Source: Lentzea jiangxiensis (GTDB lineage Bacteria > Actinomycetota > Actinomycetes > Mycobacteriales > Pseudonocardiaceae). Taken from it: a stretch of 64,000 nucleotides of DNA. Positions 25,177 to 33,065 of the stretch are shown here, in pieces. Location: contig NZ_FNIX01000003.1 of assembly GCF_900104175.1 (NCBI RefSeq), positions 310,001-374,000 of the forward strand. Reading direction: 5' to 3'. The notes below the pieces were generated by a model that was not told the origin of the DNA, did not search any database, and saw only the letters and a list, made by a program, of their open reading frames with translations. Position 1 is the stretch's first letter; every line of letters begins with the position of its first letter. The translations under genes and the position numbers were made by a program.

Positions 25177-25979
25177 CCCTGGTGACCCGGAACGTCGTGG
25201 TCCGGCAGCTCACGGACCACGCGGAGCTCCTCGCCACGCAGCGGCTGTACGAGTCGATCTGGCGGCCGACCGGACCGGGCGGCGCTTCCCCGGTCACCGC
25301 GGAGCTGCTGCGCGCCATGACCAAGGCGGGCAGCTACGTCGCGGGCGCGTTCGACGGCGACGACCTGGTGGGTGCCTGCATCGGCTTCTGCTCACCCCCG
25401 GCGGCGGGCGCGCTGCACAGCCACATCGCCGGGGTGGCGGCGGGCATGCGCGGCCGCAACGTCGGCTACGCGCTCAAGCTCGACCAGCGGACCTGGGCGC
25501 TCGAACGCGGGCTGAGCGAGATCACCTGGACGTTCGACCCGCTCGTGCGCCGCAACGCCTACTTCAACCTGGGCAAGCTCGCCGCCCGCGCGACCGAGTA
25601 CCTGCCCGACTTCTACGGCCACATGGACGACGACATCAACGGCGGCGGCGAGACGGACCGGCTGCTGGTCAGCTGGAAGATCGCCGCCCCCGAGGTCGTC
25701 GCCGCGTGCGCCGGGCAGCCGCACACCGTCAGCGCGTCCGGGGTGGTCGGGCTCGGCATCTCCGAGGACGGCCTGCCGGTGCGGGGCGTGTGCTCCGCGG
25801 ACACGGTGCTCGTCGCCGTGCCGCCGGACGTGGAGGCGCTGCGGGCCGCGAACCCGGCCGCGGCGACCGAGTGGCGTTACGCCGTGCGGGAGGTGCTCGG
25901 CGGCCTGCTGGCCGCCGGCGCCCGCGTCACCGGGTTCGACAGGTCGGGCTGGTACGTCGTGCAGAGGAGTGGTTCGTGA
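25173..25979 (+). CDS. GNAT-superfamily acyltransferase (amino-acid N-acylation)
   Basis: A 268-aa GNAT-fold protein of the type found next to OSBS/racemase genes. The acyl-CoA-binding region is HIAGVAAGMRGRNVGYALK (about 88-106), followed by ERGLSEITWTFDPLVRRNAYFNLGKL, which is diagnostic of this group. A C-terminal extension of about 100 residues is present. In Geobacillus a homologous trio carries out succinyl-CoA-dependent N-succinylation of D-amino acids; the same role is inferred here. It overlaps both neighbours by 4 bp. Confidence 0.8.
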   Translation: MTLVTRNVVVRQLTDHAELLATQRLYESIWRPTGPGGASPVTAELLRAMTKAGSYVAGAFDGDDLVGACIGFCSPPAAGALHSHIAGVAAGMRGRNVGYALKLDQRTWALERGLSEITWTFDPLVRRNAYFNLGKLAARATEYLPDFYGHMDDDINGGGETDRLLVSWKIAAPEVVAACAGQPHTVSASGVVGLGISEDGLPVRGVCSADTVLVAVPPDVEALRAANPAAATEWRYAVREVLGGLLAAGARVTGFDRSGWYVVQRSGS

Positions 25980-27079
25980 AGCTGGACGGGGTGGAGATCC
26001 GCTGGGTCGAGATGCCGCTGAGGTCGCCGTTCCGCACCTCGTTCGGCACGCAGACCGTGCGGCAGCTGTTGCTGCTGCGCGCCGTCACGGACTCCGGCGA
26101 GGGCTGGGGCGAGTGCGTCGCCATGTCCGAGCCGGTGTACTCCTCGGAGTACCTGGAGGGCTGCGCCGACGTGCTGCGGCGGTTCCTGGTTCCCGCGCTG
26201 ACAGGTCCCGTCGACGGCATCTCGGTGGCGCCGCGCCTGAAGAAGTACCACGGGCACCGGATGGCCAAGGCGGCATTGGAGATGGCCGTGCTCGACGCCG
26301 AGCTGCGGGAGCGGGGGGTGTCGTTCGGCCGTGAGCTGGGCGCCGTCCGCGCCCGCGTGCCGTGCGGCGTGTCGGTCGGGATCATGAACTCGATCCCCGA
26401 ACTGCTGAACGCGGTCGGCGGGTACCTCGACGAGGGCTACGTCCGGATCAAGCTGAAGATCGAGCCGGGCTGGGACGTCGAGCCGGTGCGGGCCGTGCGC
26501 GAGCGGTTCGGCGAGGACGTGCTGCTGCAGGTCGACGCGAACACCGCCTACGCGCTCGGCGACGCGCGGCACCTCGCGAAGCTCGACCCGTTCGACCTGC
26601 TGCTGATCGAGCAGCCGCTGGACGAGGAGGAGCTGCTCGCCCACGCGGAGCTCGCGAAGGTGGTGAAGACGCCGATCTGCCTGGACGAGTCGATCACCTC
26701 GGCGTCCTCGGCCGCCGACGCGATCCGGCTCGGCGCCTGCCAGATCGTCAACGTCAAGCCCGGCAGGGTCGGCGGCTACCTGGAGGCGCGGCGCATCCAC
26801 GACGTCTGCGCGGCGAACAACATCGCGGTGTGGTGCGGCGGGATGCTCGAGACGGGCATCGGCCGGGCCGCGAACGTGGCGCTCGCGGCGTTGCCCGGCT
26901 GCACCCTGCCCGGCGACACCTCGGCGTCGGACCGCTACTACTCGATGGACGTCACCGAGCCGTTCGTGCTCGACGACGGCCATCTGACCGTCCCGACAGG
27001 CCCCGGGCTGGGGGTGACGCCGCTGCCGGACGCCCTGGACGCGGTGACGGTGAAGACGGAGTGGATTCCTCTGGCGTGA
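25976..27079 (+). CDS. N-acylamino-acid racemase / o-succinylbenzoate synthase
   Basis: A 367-aa enolase-superfamily enzyme. The catalytic lysines are Lys161 (in RIKLKIEP) and Lys261 (in VNVKPGRVGG); metal ligands are Asp187 (LLQVDANT), Glu212 (LIEQPLD) and Asp237 (CLDESIT). This is the same set, offset by two residues, as in the Amycolatopsis N-acylamino-acid racemase. Starts at GTG 25976 within the preceding stop (GTGA). OSBS activity for menaquinone is the alternative, but no men genes are near and the M20/GNAT partners favour racemisation. Followed by a 16-bp-stem terminator. Confidence 0.88.
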   Translation: MKLDGVEIRWVEMPLRSPFRTSFGTQTVRQLLLLRAVTDSGEGWGECVAMSEPVYSSEYLEGCADVLRRFLVPALTGPVDGISVAPRLKKYHGHRMAKAALEMAVLDAELRERGVSFGRELGAVRARVPCGVSVGIMNSIPELLNAVGGYLDEGYVRIKLKIEPGWDVEPVRAVRERFGEDVLLQVDANTAYALGDARHLAKLDPFDLLLIEQPLDEEELLAHAELAKVVKTPICLDESITSASSAADAIRLGACQIVNVKPGRVGGYLEARRIHDVCAANNIAVWCGGMLETGIGRAANVALAALPGCTLPGDTSASDRYYSMDVTEPFVLDDGHLTVPTGPGLGVTPLPDALDAVTVKTEWIPLA

Positions 27080-27081
27080 TC

Positions 27082-27126
27082 GCTGCACTGACCTGCGGAA
27101 GTGCAACTCTCGCAGGTCAGTGCAGC
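27082..27126 (+). terminator. terminator of the racemase operon
   Basis: GCTGCACTGACCTGCG and its exact reverse complement form a perfect 16-bp stem with a 13-nt loop, three bases after the racemase stop. Only a weak T tract follows, as is common in actinomycetes. Confidence 0.85.
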
Positions 27127-27267
27127 TTCGTCCGAATTCGTTGAGGGACGTACTGGCACGTTCAACGCATGGTTCTGCTCCCGGGTCGTGCTCCCACAGC
27201 CGACGACCAGCTCCACCGACCTTGTCCGGTCTGAGAGCCATGCCCCGCGCATTCACTCGCGAGACGT

Positions 27268-27572
27268 GTGGGCGACATGATCCCCAACGCCGAGCACTGG
27301 AGGGTGTCCGTCTGGGAGGCGCAGGAGCTGCAGCACGCGATCATGGGCTACCTGCCTGGGTACGCGACGCCGCGGATCGTGTGCGACGTGCCGTACGTCG
27401 GGAAGCGGTGGGTGCACCAGCTCGCCGAATACGACCGTGATCCGGGCATTCCTGCTGGACCAAGAATTACCGAACCGGGATCGAACTCGAAGACTCCGAG
27501 GCACTGGACCCCCGCTACCCCTACTACGACCCGCTCTCCACCTCGGCGAGGCCGGCAGACGTGATGGACTGA
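27268..27572 (+). pseudogene. frameshifted small gene of unknown function
   Basis: Starting at GTG 27268 or ATG 27277, the first frame encodes NAEHWRVSVWEAQELQHAIM and then GYLPGYATPRIVCDVPYVGK before losing character near AEYDRD (about 27435). The sense then continues in another frame as NYRTGIELEDSEALDPRYPY, then YDPLSTSARPADVMD, ending at TGA 27570-27572. A strong terminator follows 21 bp later. The two halves join into a plausible protein of about 100 residues if one frameshift is allowed. Decay, sequencing error or programmed frameshifting are all possible. No family recognised. Confidence 0.5.
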
Positions 27573-27593
27573 CCAGACCTGGCAGGCCACGAC

Positions 27594-27629
27594 GGGGCCG
27601 CTTTCGGGACATCTTCCGAAGGCGGCCCC
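27594..27629 (+). terminator. terminator after the frameshifted gene
   Basis: GGGGCCGCTTTCGG pairs with CCGAAGGCGGCCCC (one wobble) around an 8-nt loop, followed by a weakly T-rich stretch. Confidence 0.75.
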
Positions 27630-28025
27630 ATTGACATGTTTTAACTGGTCAGACCCCACCGTCGAGCGAAGACCCGACTTCGGCGACGGTGCCTACGGCC
27701 ACGACAGCACCATCGACGCCCTCCACACCGGCGGAATCGGCACCTGCACGGTTCGGTTAGTCATCGGCTGAACAGGTGAAAGGCTTGTCGACCGGTCACG
27801 CAAGCGGCGCGCTCGGGTATGGTCGAGGAGGCGACCTGGGGTGATGAAAGTGCGAAGTATGTGCTGCGATATCTGCGTCCAAAAGTCGGCGGAACGCATG
27901 AAGCAACAGACTGGGGTTTAATCGACTTGCATCCTCCTGGCACGGCCAGGACAGTTTGGGGCAAGCGCGAGTCGTGCACGAAATGAAGGCTATTCAATAC
28001 CAAGGGTGGTGGCCTTGAGGTGTCG
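27630..28025 (+). other. intergenic region of the low-GC island
   Basis: No firm gene. A forward frame ending at TGA 27771 reads FGDGAYGHDSTIDALHTG, then GIGTCTVRLVIG, which looks like the C-terminal end of a lost protein. A 25-codon ORF at 27844-27921 (MKVRSMCCDICVQKSAERMK) has only a poor ribosome site. A 17-bp dyad TCCTGGC-ACG-GCCAGGA lies at 27935-27951, about 75 bp before the first secreted paralogue, and may be its operator or a leader stem. Confidence 0.35.
27935..27951. promoter_or_regulatory. palindrome upstream of the secreted paralogue pair
   Basis: TCCTGGC-ACG-GCCAGGA is a perfect 7+3+7 inverted repeat 75 bp before the first secreted small-protein gene; operator or RNA hairpin. 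Confidence 0.35.
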
Positions 28026-28475
28026 ATGAAGACGTATGACTGGCGACATGTGACCGCCATTCCAGCGTTGTTGGTCGTAGTGGCGATTGGAACGATGTCG
28101 TTTCCTGACACCGCGGCAGCAGAGAGCCGTACAACGAAGACGGCGTGGGCAAACGACACGTTCTCGGTCTGCTCGGTCACCTGTTCCGAGGGGTACGCCG
28201 TTGGCGGGATCATCTGGGGCAACCGCACGGCGACGGTGCAGGGATCAGTGACCAACCACTACGCAGACTTCACCACCGTCTACTTCGACGCGTTCGCTGG
28301 ATCGACCAAGGTGGACAGCGCCACGCGCAGCAGCAGCGCTGGTGACGTCAGCTATCGGTTCGACATAGGCAATCCTGACCTGCCGGGAGGGGTTGACCGC
28401 ATCAGGGTGCAAGTGTGCTCGACGGCTGGCGGCGACCGCCTGTGCGGATCGCAATACAACGAGATCCGCGACTGA
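28026..28475 (+). CDS. small secreted cysteine-containing protein, paralogue A
   Basis: A 149-aa exported protein. ATG 28026 has GAGG at the right distance, and a hydrophobic stretch TAIPALLVVVAIGTMSF precedes a cleavage site near AAAES. The mature part of about 110 residues begins TAWANDTFSVCSVTC, contains GGIIWGNRTATVQGSV and NPDLPGGVDRIRVQVCS, and ends CGSQYNEIRD. Four cysteines in two pairs suggest disulfides. It is clearly homologous to the gene 127 bp downstream. The fold looks all-beta. I do not recognise a named family. Base composition is lower in GC than the flanking chromosome. Confidence 0.75.
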   Translation: MKTYDWRHVTAIPALLVVVAIGTMSFPDTAAAESRTTKTAWANDTFSVCSVTCSEGYAVGGIIWGNRTATVQGSVTNHYADFTTVYFDAFAGSTKVDSATRSSSAGDVSYRFDIGNPDLPGGVDRIRVQVCSTAGGDRLCGSQYNEIRD

Positions 28476-28602
28476 TCACGTCATCGACGCCTGCATCCGT
28501 GCGGGCTTCACTGTTGCGACGAACGATTGTCAGCTCGCGTCGCAGCCATGGATGACGGTGGTCGATCTAAGCCCAGAAATCGACGATACAAGAGAGGGCA
28601 AC

Positions 28603-29049
28603 ATGACAAGGACGTCGCGAGCAGCCCGGAGGCTGGGCGCGCTGACCACCGTGACGATGGCGTCGGGCCTATTCGCTGCCGGGATCGCATCGGCAGGGCC
28701 CAGCTCAGCTGCGTGGGCCAACGACACGTACTCGGTGTGCTCGGCTAGCTGTCTCTTCGACGGGGGCGCTTCGGGCGGTGTTATCTGGGGCAACCGGACC
28801 TCGACAGTGCAGGGCTCGGTGTGGAGCTACTTCGGCAACCCCACCACCGTCCACTTCGACGCGTTCGCCGGTTCCACGAAGGTCGACAGCGAGACTAGAA
28901 CAACCAGCAGCGCGGGGCTGAGCTACAACTTCACCATCGGCAACCCCGATCTGCCCGGTGGGGTCGACCGCATCAGGGTGCAGGTCTGCACGACGCATGC
29001 CGACGGGGCACGGGCCTGCGGCGACCAGTTCAACATGATCCGAGACTGA
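28603..29049 (+). CDS. small secreted cysteine-containing protein, paralogue B
   Basis: A 148-aa exported protein starting at ATG 28603 behind GAGAGGGC, with a signal peptide (LGALTTVTMASGLFAAGIAS). The mature part matches paralogue A at roughly two thirds of positions: AWANDTYSVCSASC, GGVIWGNRTSTVQGSV, FDAFAGSTKVDSETR, GNPDLPGGVDRIRVQVC and the ending MIRD. All four cysteines are conserved; signal peptides and the short loop after the second cysteine differ most. Tandem duplication is evident. The role is unknown; candidates are an extracellular toxin, inhibitor or surface protein. A strong terminator follows. Confidence 0.75.
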   Translation: MTRTSRAARRLGALTTVTMASGLFAAGIASAGPSSAAWANDTYSVCSASCLFDGGASGGVIWGNRTSTVQGSVWSYFGNPTTVHFDAFAGSTKVDSETRTTSSAGLSYNFTIGNPDLPGGVDRIRVQVCTTHADGARACGDQFNMIRD

Positions 29050-29086
29050 CCTCGGCCACCCGTCCTCTGAAGGATGCGCTTCCGCG

Positions 29087-29123
29087 CCCGCTCAGGCGGT
29101 TCGCGATGTCCCGCCTGAGCGGG
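29087..29123 (+). terminator. terminator after paralogue B
   Basis: CCCGCTCAGGCGG and its exact complement form a 13-bp perfect stem with an 11-nt loop, 38 bp after the stop codon. Confidence 0.8.
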
Positions 29124-29150
29124 CCGAGCAGCCCCTAACACCGGGATACA

Positions 29151-29178
29151 GCAAGGTTCGAATACCTGCACTCCACCA
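29151..29178 (+). other. tRNA-3'-end-like relic, possible attachment site
   Basis: The bases around GGTTCGAATACC followed by TGCACTCCACCA resemble a tRNA T-arm, acceptor strand and CCA end, with one extra base in the T-stem. No upstream anticodon arm or D-arm folds. Its position 245 bp before a decayed tyrosine integrase is where an attachment-site copy of a tRNA 3' end is expected. Confidence 0.35.
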
Positions 29179-29185
29179 GTTGCCT

Positions 29186-29427
29186 CTATCGCGGCGTGAA
29201 CGGTTCGGGTTCGCCCATGCCCGCGCCGACCTTGGCGGCGAAGGGGTGACCGTAGGGGTCGACCAGCAGGATCCGCTGGGTGAACGGCGGCGGCGAGAGG
29301 GTGATGATGTTGTGGTCGCTGGCCAGCTCAAACAGCGTGTCCATCACCTCGCGGCTGGCGGTGCGGTCCGGGTGGGTCTCGACCGGCAGACCTCGACCCG
29401 GACCTCCAGCAGCCAGTGCTAGGTGTG
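29186..29427 (-). pseudogene. C-terminal gene remnant on the mobile relic
   Basis: Read on the minus strand, the segment encodes VETHPDRTASREVMDTLFEL, then ASDHNIITLSPPPFTQ and RILLVDPYGHPFAAKVG, ending EPFTPR with a TAG at 29186-29188. The upstream end runs into a frameshift (LLEVRVEV in another frame), so the gene is truncated. Codon choice and sense are protein-like. I do not recognise the family; the location beside an integrase relic suggests cargo of an integrated element. Confidence 0.4.
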
Positions 29428-30356
29428 CTGCCGACGCTGGTCGTTGACAATCTGGTCAAAGTACGAATCGCAACTGCACAAACACATTCTGCCGTACTGG
29501 TCCGGCACTGCACTCTGCGACATCGAGCGGATCAAGGTTAAGGGCTGGGTCAACAAAACGCTGCGGTCCAATCTCGCCGACAAGAGCGCGCAGGACATCC
29601 TCACGCTCTTCCCCCAGATCCTCGGCGAGGCGGTCGACGAGAAGCTGATCGGTCAGAACCCATGCCGGAGCTGCGCATCGCCTTCGCAGGTTCACCAGAG
29701 CGGCCGCACGCCACTACGGACGAGGTTGACGCGATCGCGAAGGATGCACTCTGACGACGGATTGATGGTGATCACAGCCGCTTACACCGGTCTGCGCCGG
29801 GGCGAACCGGCCGGGCTGCAGTGGATCAGGACTTACCTGGATCCGAACCCGCGTATCACGGTAGATCCGAGGTTCGGAGCGCTTCACCAGGTTCAGGACC
29901 CAAAACCGTCCTCGGGCCTCCCAAGGCCCCGGCCAGCGCCCGCGATGTCCATCTGCCGCCATTTCTCGTGAACGAACTGCTCGCTCATCGTGAACGCAAC
30001 CCCGACTCGCAATTCGTTTTCACCACGAGGCGTGGTGTCTTGCACCGCCGGTGCAACTTCCGGCTCCGAGCCTGGTTGCCTGCACTCGCGGGCAACGAGG
30101 CGCTCGGCTGGAGTTCACTCAAGGAAGGCGTGGTTTTCACGACCTGCGCCACACGCAAGAGACCTGGCTTATCGAGGACGAGGTGCCACGCGTGCTGAGG
30201 TTGGAGCGGCTGGGCCACAAGCGCACTTCCACCGATGATCGACACTCGCACGTGACCGAAGCCATGATCAGTCGAATGCTCGAACAACTCCAGCGCCGCT
30301 GGGAAGTGGATGGCGGGTGGTCCTGGAGTGCGGAAGGACCGGGCAAAGCCTGGTGA
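29423..30356 (+). pseudogene. decayed tyrosine recombinase/integrase
   Basis: Three frames together recall a phage/ICE-type integrase. The first carries the core-binding domain (YESQLHKHILPYWSGTALCD, VDEKLIGQNPCR) and the catalytic Arg motif YTGLRRGE. The second has APASARDVHLPPFLVNELLA and FVFTTRRG. The third has the box II motif FHDLRHTQETWL and LERLGHKRTSTDD. The expected catalytic tyrosine in the Y-SHVT motif is His (RHSHVT). At least two frameshifts and loss of the nucleophile make it inactive. It marks the region as a former mobile element. Confidence 0.75.
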
Positions 30357-30541
30357 CCACCTGGCCATCGCGAATGTGTTCATCACTCGCGCTCCCACAC
30401 TGCTCCCATTTCGCGAAAATGCTTGGGCATCCGGAATCGCTGAGAGGCACTTGACCAGGCTAAACATGCCGGTGTGCTAGTAGGCTTCAATCAGTGAACA
30501 CTACTGGGATTCCTCTGTAGACGGTGGGCGGGGTGGTGGAC
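30357..30541 (+). other. intergenic region before the PucR gene
   Basis: No gene seen. The stretch contains the degenerate tail of the integrase and TTGACC at 30451-30456, a possible -35 for the PucR regulator with a poor -10 (TGCTAG) near 30475. Confidence 0.3.
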
Positions 30542-32134
30542 ATGAGCCCGCGAACAGGCCTCACCCGCGTGCTGGACGACCTGGGCACCACGCTGATCGA
30601 CCTCGTGCGCGGCGATCCCGGCCGGTCCGCGGACATCGGCGGCGTCGTGATCCACGACCCGGACGACGAACAGGCGCTGCCGCCGTCCGCGCTGGTGCTG
30701 GGCGTCGGCGTGCGCGAGCCGGCCGGGCTGCTCGACCTGCTGGGCGAGCAGGACGCGGCCGCGCTCGTCGTGCGCGGCCCGGTCGTGGTGACCGACGAGG
30801 TCGCCGCGGCCGTCGACCGCTCCGGGGTGGCGCTGCTCGGCCTCGCGCCGGGCGCGTCGTGGAACCAGCTCGCGGCGATGCTGCGCTCGCTGCTCGCCGA
30901 GGGCGAGGTCGGCCCGTCCGAGACCCTCGGCGGCGTGCCGGCCGGGGACCTGTTCGCGCTGGCCAACGCCGTGGCGTCGTTGATCAGCGCCCCGGTGACG
31001 ATCGAGGACCGCAGCTCGCGCGTCCTCGCGTTCTCCGGCCGCCAGGACGAGGCGGACGCGTCGCGCGTCGAGACGATCCTGGGCAGGCGGGTGCCGGCGC
31101 GCTTCTCCCAGCTGCTGGAGGCGCGCGGGGTGTTCCAGCAGCTCTACCGCAGCGACGAGCCCGTCACCATCGAGGGCCTGCCCGCCGACGACGGCACGTT
31201 CTGCCTCCCCCGTGTCGCCGTGGCGGTCCGCGCGGGCGACGAGTTCCTCGGCTCGATCTGGGCCGCCGTCCGCTCCCCGCTCTCCCCCGACAGCTCCGCG
31301 GCCTTCCGCGACGCGGCCAAGCTCGTGGCACTGCACATGATGCGCCAGCGGGCGGGCGCCGACGTCGAACGGCGGCTGCGCGCCGACCTGGTGTCGACCG
31401 CGGTGGAGGGCGGTCCGGGCGCGGCGGAGGCGGTCCGGCGTCTCGGACTCGCCGACCAGGCGTGCGTGGTGCTCGCGTTGGCCCTGGCCCACTCGCACGG
31501 CGACGACCCGGCCGCACACGCCCGTCTCCTCGCCGAACGCCAGCAGGTCGCCGACGCGCTCGCCATGCACCTCACGGCCGTGCACCCGCGCGCGGCGGCC
31601 GCGTTGATCGGTGACGTCGCCTACGCGATCCTGCCGGCGGAGTCCGAGGACCGGGCGTTGCGGATCGCGGCCGACTTCCGCACCCGCATCGGCAACCAGG
31701 TGCTCGTCGGCGTGGGCGAGGTGTCGGACGGCCTGACGCTGTCGCGCTCGCGGGCCGGCGCCGACCTGGTGCTGCGGGTGTTGCGGGCCGGACGGGCCTC
31801 ACGTCCGGTCGCGCGGGTGTCCGATGTGCACAGCGAGGGGCTGTTGCTGGAGCTGTCGGACCTGATCGCCGAACGCGGGGACACCCTGACCGGGCCCGTC
31901 GCGCGGCTGATCGCGTACGACCGCAAGCACAACGCGTGCCTGGTCGAGACGCTCTCCGCGTGGCTGGACGCGTTCGGGGACGTGGCGGCCGCGTCCGCCG
32001 CCGTGTTCGTGCACCCCAACACGTTCCGGTACCGGCTGCGGCGGTTGTCGGAGGTCGGGGGGATCGACCTGGGCGACCCGAACGCGCGGTTCGCGGCGAT
32101 GCTGCAGCTGCGGTTGTGGCGGCCGGACCGCTGA
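30542..32134 (+). CDS. PucR-family transcriptional regulator
   Basis: A 530-aa regulator. The N-terminal 140 residues form a PucR-type sensory region (LVLGVGVREPAGLLDLLGEQ), followed by a GAF-like middle (PVTIEDRSSRVLAFSG). The C-terminal end is the PucR helix-turn-helix (LVETLSAWLDAFGDVAAASA, FVHPNTFRYRLRRLSEVGG). ATG 30542 was chosen; an in-frame GTG at 30524 is an alternative. PucR proteins regulate purine, amino-acid or polyhydroxyalkanoate catabolism from adjacent genes, but no such target lies next to it, so the regulon is unknown. Confidence 0.85.
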   Translation: MSPRTGLTRVLDDLGTTLIDLVRGDPGRSADIGGVVIHDPDDEQALPPSALVLGVGVREPAGLLDLLGEQDAAALVVRGPVVVTDEVAAAVDRSGVALLGLAPGASWNQLAAMLRSLLAEGEVGPSETLGGVPAGDLFALANAVASLISAPVTIEDRSSRVLAFSGRQDEADASRVETILGRRVPARFSQLLEARGVFQQLYRSDEPVTIEGLPADDGTFCLPRVAVAVRAGDEFLGSIWAAVRSPLSPDSSAAFRDAAKLVALHMMRQRAGADVERRLRADLVSTAVEGGPGAAEAVRRLGLADQACVVLALALAHSHGDDPAAHARLLAERQQVADALAMHLTAVHPRAAAALIGDVAYAILPAESEDRALRIAADFRTRIGNQVLVGVGEVSDGLTLSRSRAGADLVLRVLRAGRASRPVARVSDVHSEGLLLELSDLIAERGDTLTGPVARLIAYDRKHNACLVETLSAWLDAFGDVAAASAAVFVHPNTFRYRLRRLSEVGGIDLGDPNARFAAMLQLRLWRPDR

Positions 32135-32138
32135 CCCG

Positions 32139-32996
32139 TCAGGGCTGGGACGTCCGCATGTGCCGTTGTGCCAGGGCCACGAACGCCTCCGTCGACGGGT
32201 GCGCCGCCCCGGCCGGCCACGCCAGGTGCACGGAGACGGGCTCGGCGTCGGTCAGCGGCAGGTAGGTGATGCCGGGCTGCGGGTGGTGGTGACGGGTGCC
32301 CGCCGCCGTGACGCCGACGGTCGTGCCGGTCGCGATGGAGGTCAGCCACTCGACCACGCCGGGCACGTCCACCGTCCGCGGCCGTGCGCCCGCGGGCCAG
32401 AGGTCGGCGCTGGTGGTCGCCGCCGTCTCGCACACCGCGACGCATTCACCCACGAGGTCGTCCAGCACGAGGGCTTCCCGGGACGCGAGCGGGTGGTCGT
32501 CCGCGACCGCCGCGATCCGCGGTTCCTCGACCAGCGCCACGTGACCGAGGCCCGTGCCGGCGGGTTCGGTGCGCAGGACGGCCACGTCGGCCTCGCCGCG
32601 CCGCAACGCCGCCTCGGGGTCGTCGGCCTGCCGGATGCGCACGAGGACGTCCGGGTGCTCCGCGCGCCACTCCCGCAGGAACGGGATCGTGAACCGGCCG
32701 AGCGCGGCCCACGCGAACGTCAGCCTGATCGGCTGCGGCTGGACGGCCTCCGCCAGCGCCGAGTCGAGCGAGGTGAGGATGCGGTGGCTGTGCTCCCACA
32801 GCCGCCGCCCGGGGTCAGTCAGGGCGACGTGCCGGGTCGTGCGGTCGACGAGCCGCACGCCGAGGCGCCGTTCCAGCTGCTCCAGCGTCCGGGAGAGCGC
32901 GGGCTGCGTGACGTGCAGCGCCCGCGCGGCCGCGGTGATCGACCGGTGGTCGCCGATCGCGGCGAGGGCCCGCAGGTGGCGCAGCTCCACATTCAT
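32139..32996 (-). CDS. LysR-family transcriptional regulator
   Basis: A 285-aa LysR regulator. The N-terminal winged helix is HLRALAAIGDHRSITAAARA followed by LHVTQPALSRTLEQLERRLG; the rest is the periplasmic-binding-like effector domain starting IRLTFAWAALGRFTIPFL. ATG 32996 is preferred over a GTG two codons earlier. It diverges from a short-chain dehydrogenase gene, the usual target arrangement, and its stop lies 4 bp from that of the PucR gene, convergent. Confidence 0.87.
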   Translation of the reverse strand: MNVELRHLRALAAIGDHRSITAAARALHVTQPALSRTLEQLERRLGVRLVDRTTRHVALTDPGRRLWEHSHRILTSLDSALAEAVQPQPIRLTFAWAALGRFTIPFLREWRAEHPDVLVRIRQADDPEAALRRGEADVAVLRTEPAGTGLGHVALVEEPRIAAVADDHPLASREALVLDDLVGECVAVCETAATTSADLWPAGARPRTVDVPGVVEWLTSIATGTTVGVTAAGTRHHHPQPGITYLPLTDAEPVSVHLAWPAGAAHPSTEAFVALAQRHMRTSQP

Positions 32997-33009
32997 GACC
33001 ACCGATCAT

Positions 33010-33031
33010 AAGTGCTGCACGAACGGCATTT
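33010..33031. promoter_or_regulatory. possible LysR binding site
   Basis: AAGTGC, ten bases, GCATTT is a near-symmetrical dyad in the 69-bp divergent region between the LysR and SDR genes, just upstream of the SDR -35 element. Confidence 0.35.
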
Positions 33032-33058
33032 CACAGGCACCGCGAGCGGACCTAGCGT
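33030..33058 (+). promoter_or_regulatory. leaderless promoter of the SDR gene
   Basis: TTCACA, a 17-bp spacer and TAGCGT are followed after 7 bp by the ATG of the SDR gene, so the mRNA probably starts at the start codon. Confidence 0.5.
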
Positions 33059-33065
33059 CGACGGC

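Noticed and set aside
27815..27820. GGGTAT as a fifth sigma-B-type -10 box
   Set aside because: No GTTT-like -35 lies 14-17 bp upstream and the following ORF of 25 codons has a poor ribosome site.
29151..29178. An intact tRNA gene
   Set aside because: Only T-arm and acceptor-like sequence is visible, with an extra base in the stem; no D-arm, anticodon arm or 5' acceptor strand could be found.
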